From contig JABUVA010000017.1 in the NCBI GenBank assembly GCA_021442885.1, forward strand, positions 101,529 through 107,413: DNA of 5,885 nucleotides, given 5' to 3'. This document shows, in pieces, positions 4,508-5,885 of the stretch. The notes under the pieces are model-generated. The model worked only from the letters and a program-made list of their open reading frames with translations, was not told the origin of the DNA and ran no database searches. The stretch is from Methanobrevibacter sp. Its GTDB lineage: Archaea; Methanobacteriota; Methanobacteria; Methanobacteriales; Methanobacteriaceae. How positions within the stretch are numbered: position 1 is the stretch's first letter; each line of letters starts with the position of its first letter. The position numbers were made by a program, and so were the translations under genes.

Positions 4508-5885
4508 TATTGTAGACCTCCACTTTTAGATTTCTATAGTCAATTATTTTATATTTATCTTGATTTAAATCAGCTATTGTTTCTTTTACATCTTCTGTTA
4601 CTAGATTTTTAGTTGTTAGTATTATTCTCTGGTATTTTTTATCTTTAAGCATTTGTGATTTGATAAAAATTGCCCTGTATTGTTCTGGGATTTTTGATAT
4701 TAAGTTATTTAGTATTAGTGGTATTTCAGTTTCTGATAGTTCATAGTAGCTTAATATTAGTGCAATAGCTAAAAATTCATTTTCATCTTCTTTTTTTGTT
4801 TTTTCATTAAATTCAATATCGTCTTTAATAAATCTTAAGTTGTAATCATCATCTATTTCAACAAATTTGTATACTGCTGCTTTTTTTAGTAAATCTGAGC
4901 ATATTTTATTTATTGTTTGTTTAAATAATTCTTTAGTGTTAATTATATTTTCTTTTTTATTATTTGATATTTTCTCTATTTCTTTCATACAAAGGTTGAT
5001 TTTCTCATTACATAGTTTAATTTGCTTGTCTTTAATTTCAAGCTCTTTTTTAAACTTTGGAATCTTCTTTTCAATAGCTATCATTGTATTGTTGGCCATT
5101 TTGATTTTACCTTTAAGATCCATTATTTTATAATTATATGATTTTTTTAATTGAACTAGTTGTTCAACACTTATATTAGAGAATTTATCAATCTTTTTTT
5201 GAATATTTATTAGTTCCTGAATTTTATTATTTGATTGTCCAGTTAGAGTGTAGAATCTTTCATTATACTTATTATATATTACTGGAAATCCATATATTTC
5301 ATTTTTAATATGAGTTAATTGTGGTTTTACTGTTTTAGATATCTCTAAAAGGTCTTCAGGTAAAGATGATTCATCTTCATTTTGATTAGATAATGTGTAG
5401 TTTATAGGTTCTATTAATAGTAATTTGTAGAGATTTTTAAAAGTAAATTCTTTAATTTCATTTTCACAATTATTTAATTGAGCTTTTAAATCTTCATATT
5501 CTCTTTTTAAAGTTTTAGTCTCATTATCAAAGTTTGTTAACTCATTAATATCTAGAATGTATTTATCTACTAGTTCTATTTTTGAAGTTAATTTATTAAT
5601 TTCCAATTTAAAATTATCTATATCTCTTTTTAAATTTACAATATTTTCTTTTTTACGCTTAATTTCTCTTTTAATTGCAGTTATAGCATTAAGATTAGGT
5701 GATGATTGCCTATATCCATTGATTTCTTCATTGAAATTTTCTATAAGTTTATTTGATGAATCTTCTTTAGCTATATCTTCTATAATTTTTTTAATGTTTT
5801 CAGGTTTTAGAAAATAATCTGTTGGTGAATCTAGTTCTAGAAAAAGCTTTTTTTTAAATGATGGTAGTGAGGATTTTTTTATAAA
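4500..5885 (-). CDS. DndD/Rad50-like SMC coiled-coil protein with degenerate ATPase motifs (5' end outside window)
   Basis: The frame stays open from the stop (4500-4502) to base 5885, giving 461 residues with the N-terminus missing. The TTG at 5604-5606 is an internal Leu codon, not the start. Residues 7-39 (LPSFKKKLF..., ...YFLKPENIKKIIEDI) resemble the segment around the FFFDGE element of DndD-type proteins. Two long charged coiled coils follow (about 67-148 and 217-310), separated by a hinge (about 149-216) without a CxxC zinc hook. The end has the C-terminal ATPase-lobe pattern: FLAIALILSYYEL (371-383), then EIPLILNNLISKIPEQYR (387-404), then YQRIILTT (418-425). In active members these positions read LSxGE-q-lAiAL, PLiiDtPlgrLD..hR and qviilsT. 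Here the signature is KKEDENE, the Walker B Asp is Asn393 (AAT, one base from GAT), and the D-loop Asp is Pro401. The Walker A lobe is off-window. The fold assignment is inferred from architecture and pattern. A divergent dndD is my best guess; other SMC-like defence or repair ATPases remain possible. Confidence 0.65.
   Translation of the reverse strand, partial: FIKKSSLPSFKKKLFLELDSPTDYFLKPENIKKIIEDIAKEDSSNKLIENFNEEINGYRQSSPNLNAITAIKREIKRKKENIVNLKRDIDNFKLEINKLTSKIELVDKYILDINELTNFDNETKTLKREYEDLKAQLNNCENEIKEFTFKNLYKLLLIEPINYTLSNQNEDESSLPEDLLEISKTVKPQLTHIKNEIYGFPVIYNKYNERFYTLTGQSNNKIQELINIQKKIDKFSNISVEQLVQLKKSYNYKIMDLKGKIKMANNTMIAIEKKIPKFKKELEIKDKQIKLCNEKINLCMKEIEKISNNKKENIINTKELFKQTINKICSDLLKKAAVYKFVEIDDDYNLRFIKDDIEFNEKTKKEDENEFLAIALILSYYELSETEIPLILNNLISKIPEQYRAIFIKSQMLKDKKYQRIILTTKNLVTEDVKETIADLNQDKYKIIDYRNLKVEVYNND
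4516..4521 (-). promoter_or_regulatory. Strong ribosome binding site of the DndE-like gene
   Basis: On the minus strand GGAGGT lies within the last codons of the upstream gene, 8 nt before the ATG at 4507. It is the best Shine-Dalgarno in the window and shows that the small overlapping ORF is translated in its own right. Confidence 0.8.

Noticed and set aside
4867..5133. Plus-strand ORF of 88 codons resembling a hydrophobic membrane protein
   Set aside because: Antisense of the Lys/Glu/Ile-rich coiled coil, which always reads as Phe/Leu/Ser-rich on the other strand.
5239..5300. Possible Rad50-type zinc hook in the hinge of the SMC-like protein
   Set aside because: The hinge reads GFPVIYN with no cysteines; there is no CxxC.
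5604..5606. TTG as the start codon of the SMC-like protein
   Set aside because: The frame continues without a stop for 93 more codons to the window edge with matching coiled-coil sequence, and no SD precedes the TTG.
5557..5817. Plus-strand ORF of 86 codons near the right end
   Set aside because: It is the antisense shadow of the SMC-like gene, is low-complexity Ser/Leu/Ile-rich, and has no SD; the minus-strand frame is open through the same region with coherent coiled-coil sequence.
1..5885. CRISPR array, tRNA, rRNA or riboswitch
   Set aside because: No regularly spaced repeats, no cloverleaf-type GC-rich segment and no GC-rich structured leader are visible; such RNAs would stand out in this AT-rich sequence.

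Overview
The window is AT-rich (roughly 28-30% G+C by eye) and archaeal in character. It carries an archaeal-type RtcB tRNA ligase, a methylthioinosine/methylthioadenosine phosphorylase-family enzyme, a methanogen-type iron-sulfur flavoprotein, archaeal TATA boxes (TTTATATA), and ribosome binding sites matching the methanogen anti-Shine-Dalgarno (GGAGGT, AGGTGAT). Together these point to a low-GC member of the Methanobacteriales, such as Methanosphaera or Methanobrevibacter. The genus is an inference from composition and gene families, not a database match.

Layout. Bases 1-1612 (+) hold the C-terminal 287 residues of RtcB (start outside the window), followed 4 nt later by a purine/methylthionucleoside phosphorylase in the same transcription unit. 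An 8-bp-stem inverted repeat overlapping its stop codon separates it from a convergent small four-helix membrane protein (1632-2015, -). A 166-bp divergent spacer (2016-2181) carries the promoter of a PD-(D/E)XK/Rpn-family nuclease gene (2182-3093, +). That gene appears to be transcribed leaderless and differs in codon choice from its neighbours. A 122-bp spacer with two dyads leads to a two-gene redox operon: an iron-sulfur flavoprotein (3216-3782, +) and a NifX/NifB-C-terminal-like protein (3787-4116, +), coupled by an SD that overlaps the upstream stop.

Bases 4118-5885 (-) converge on that operon with a 1-nt gap. They carry two overlapping genes: a long coiled-coil protein that is open to the right edge of the window (a 5'-truncated gene, at least 461 codons), and a 129-residue protein translated from a strong GGAGGT site inside the first gene. 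The long protein has the C-terminal layout of a DndD/Rad50-like SMC ATPase: coiled coil, hinge, coiled coil, C-terminal head lobe. The ABC signature, Walker B aspartate and D-loop aspartate all appear to be replaced. The small protein is weakly DndE-like in size, N- and C-terminal patterns and position. This pair is the most interesting part of the window: possibly a divergent Dnd-like or other SMC-based defence module with a pseudo-ATPase subunit. Its function cannot be settled without the sequence to the right of the window.
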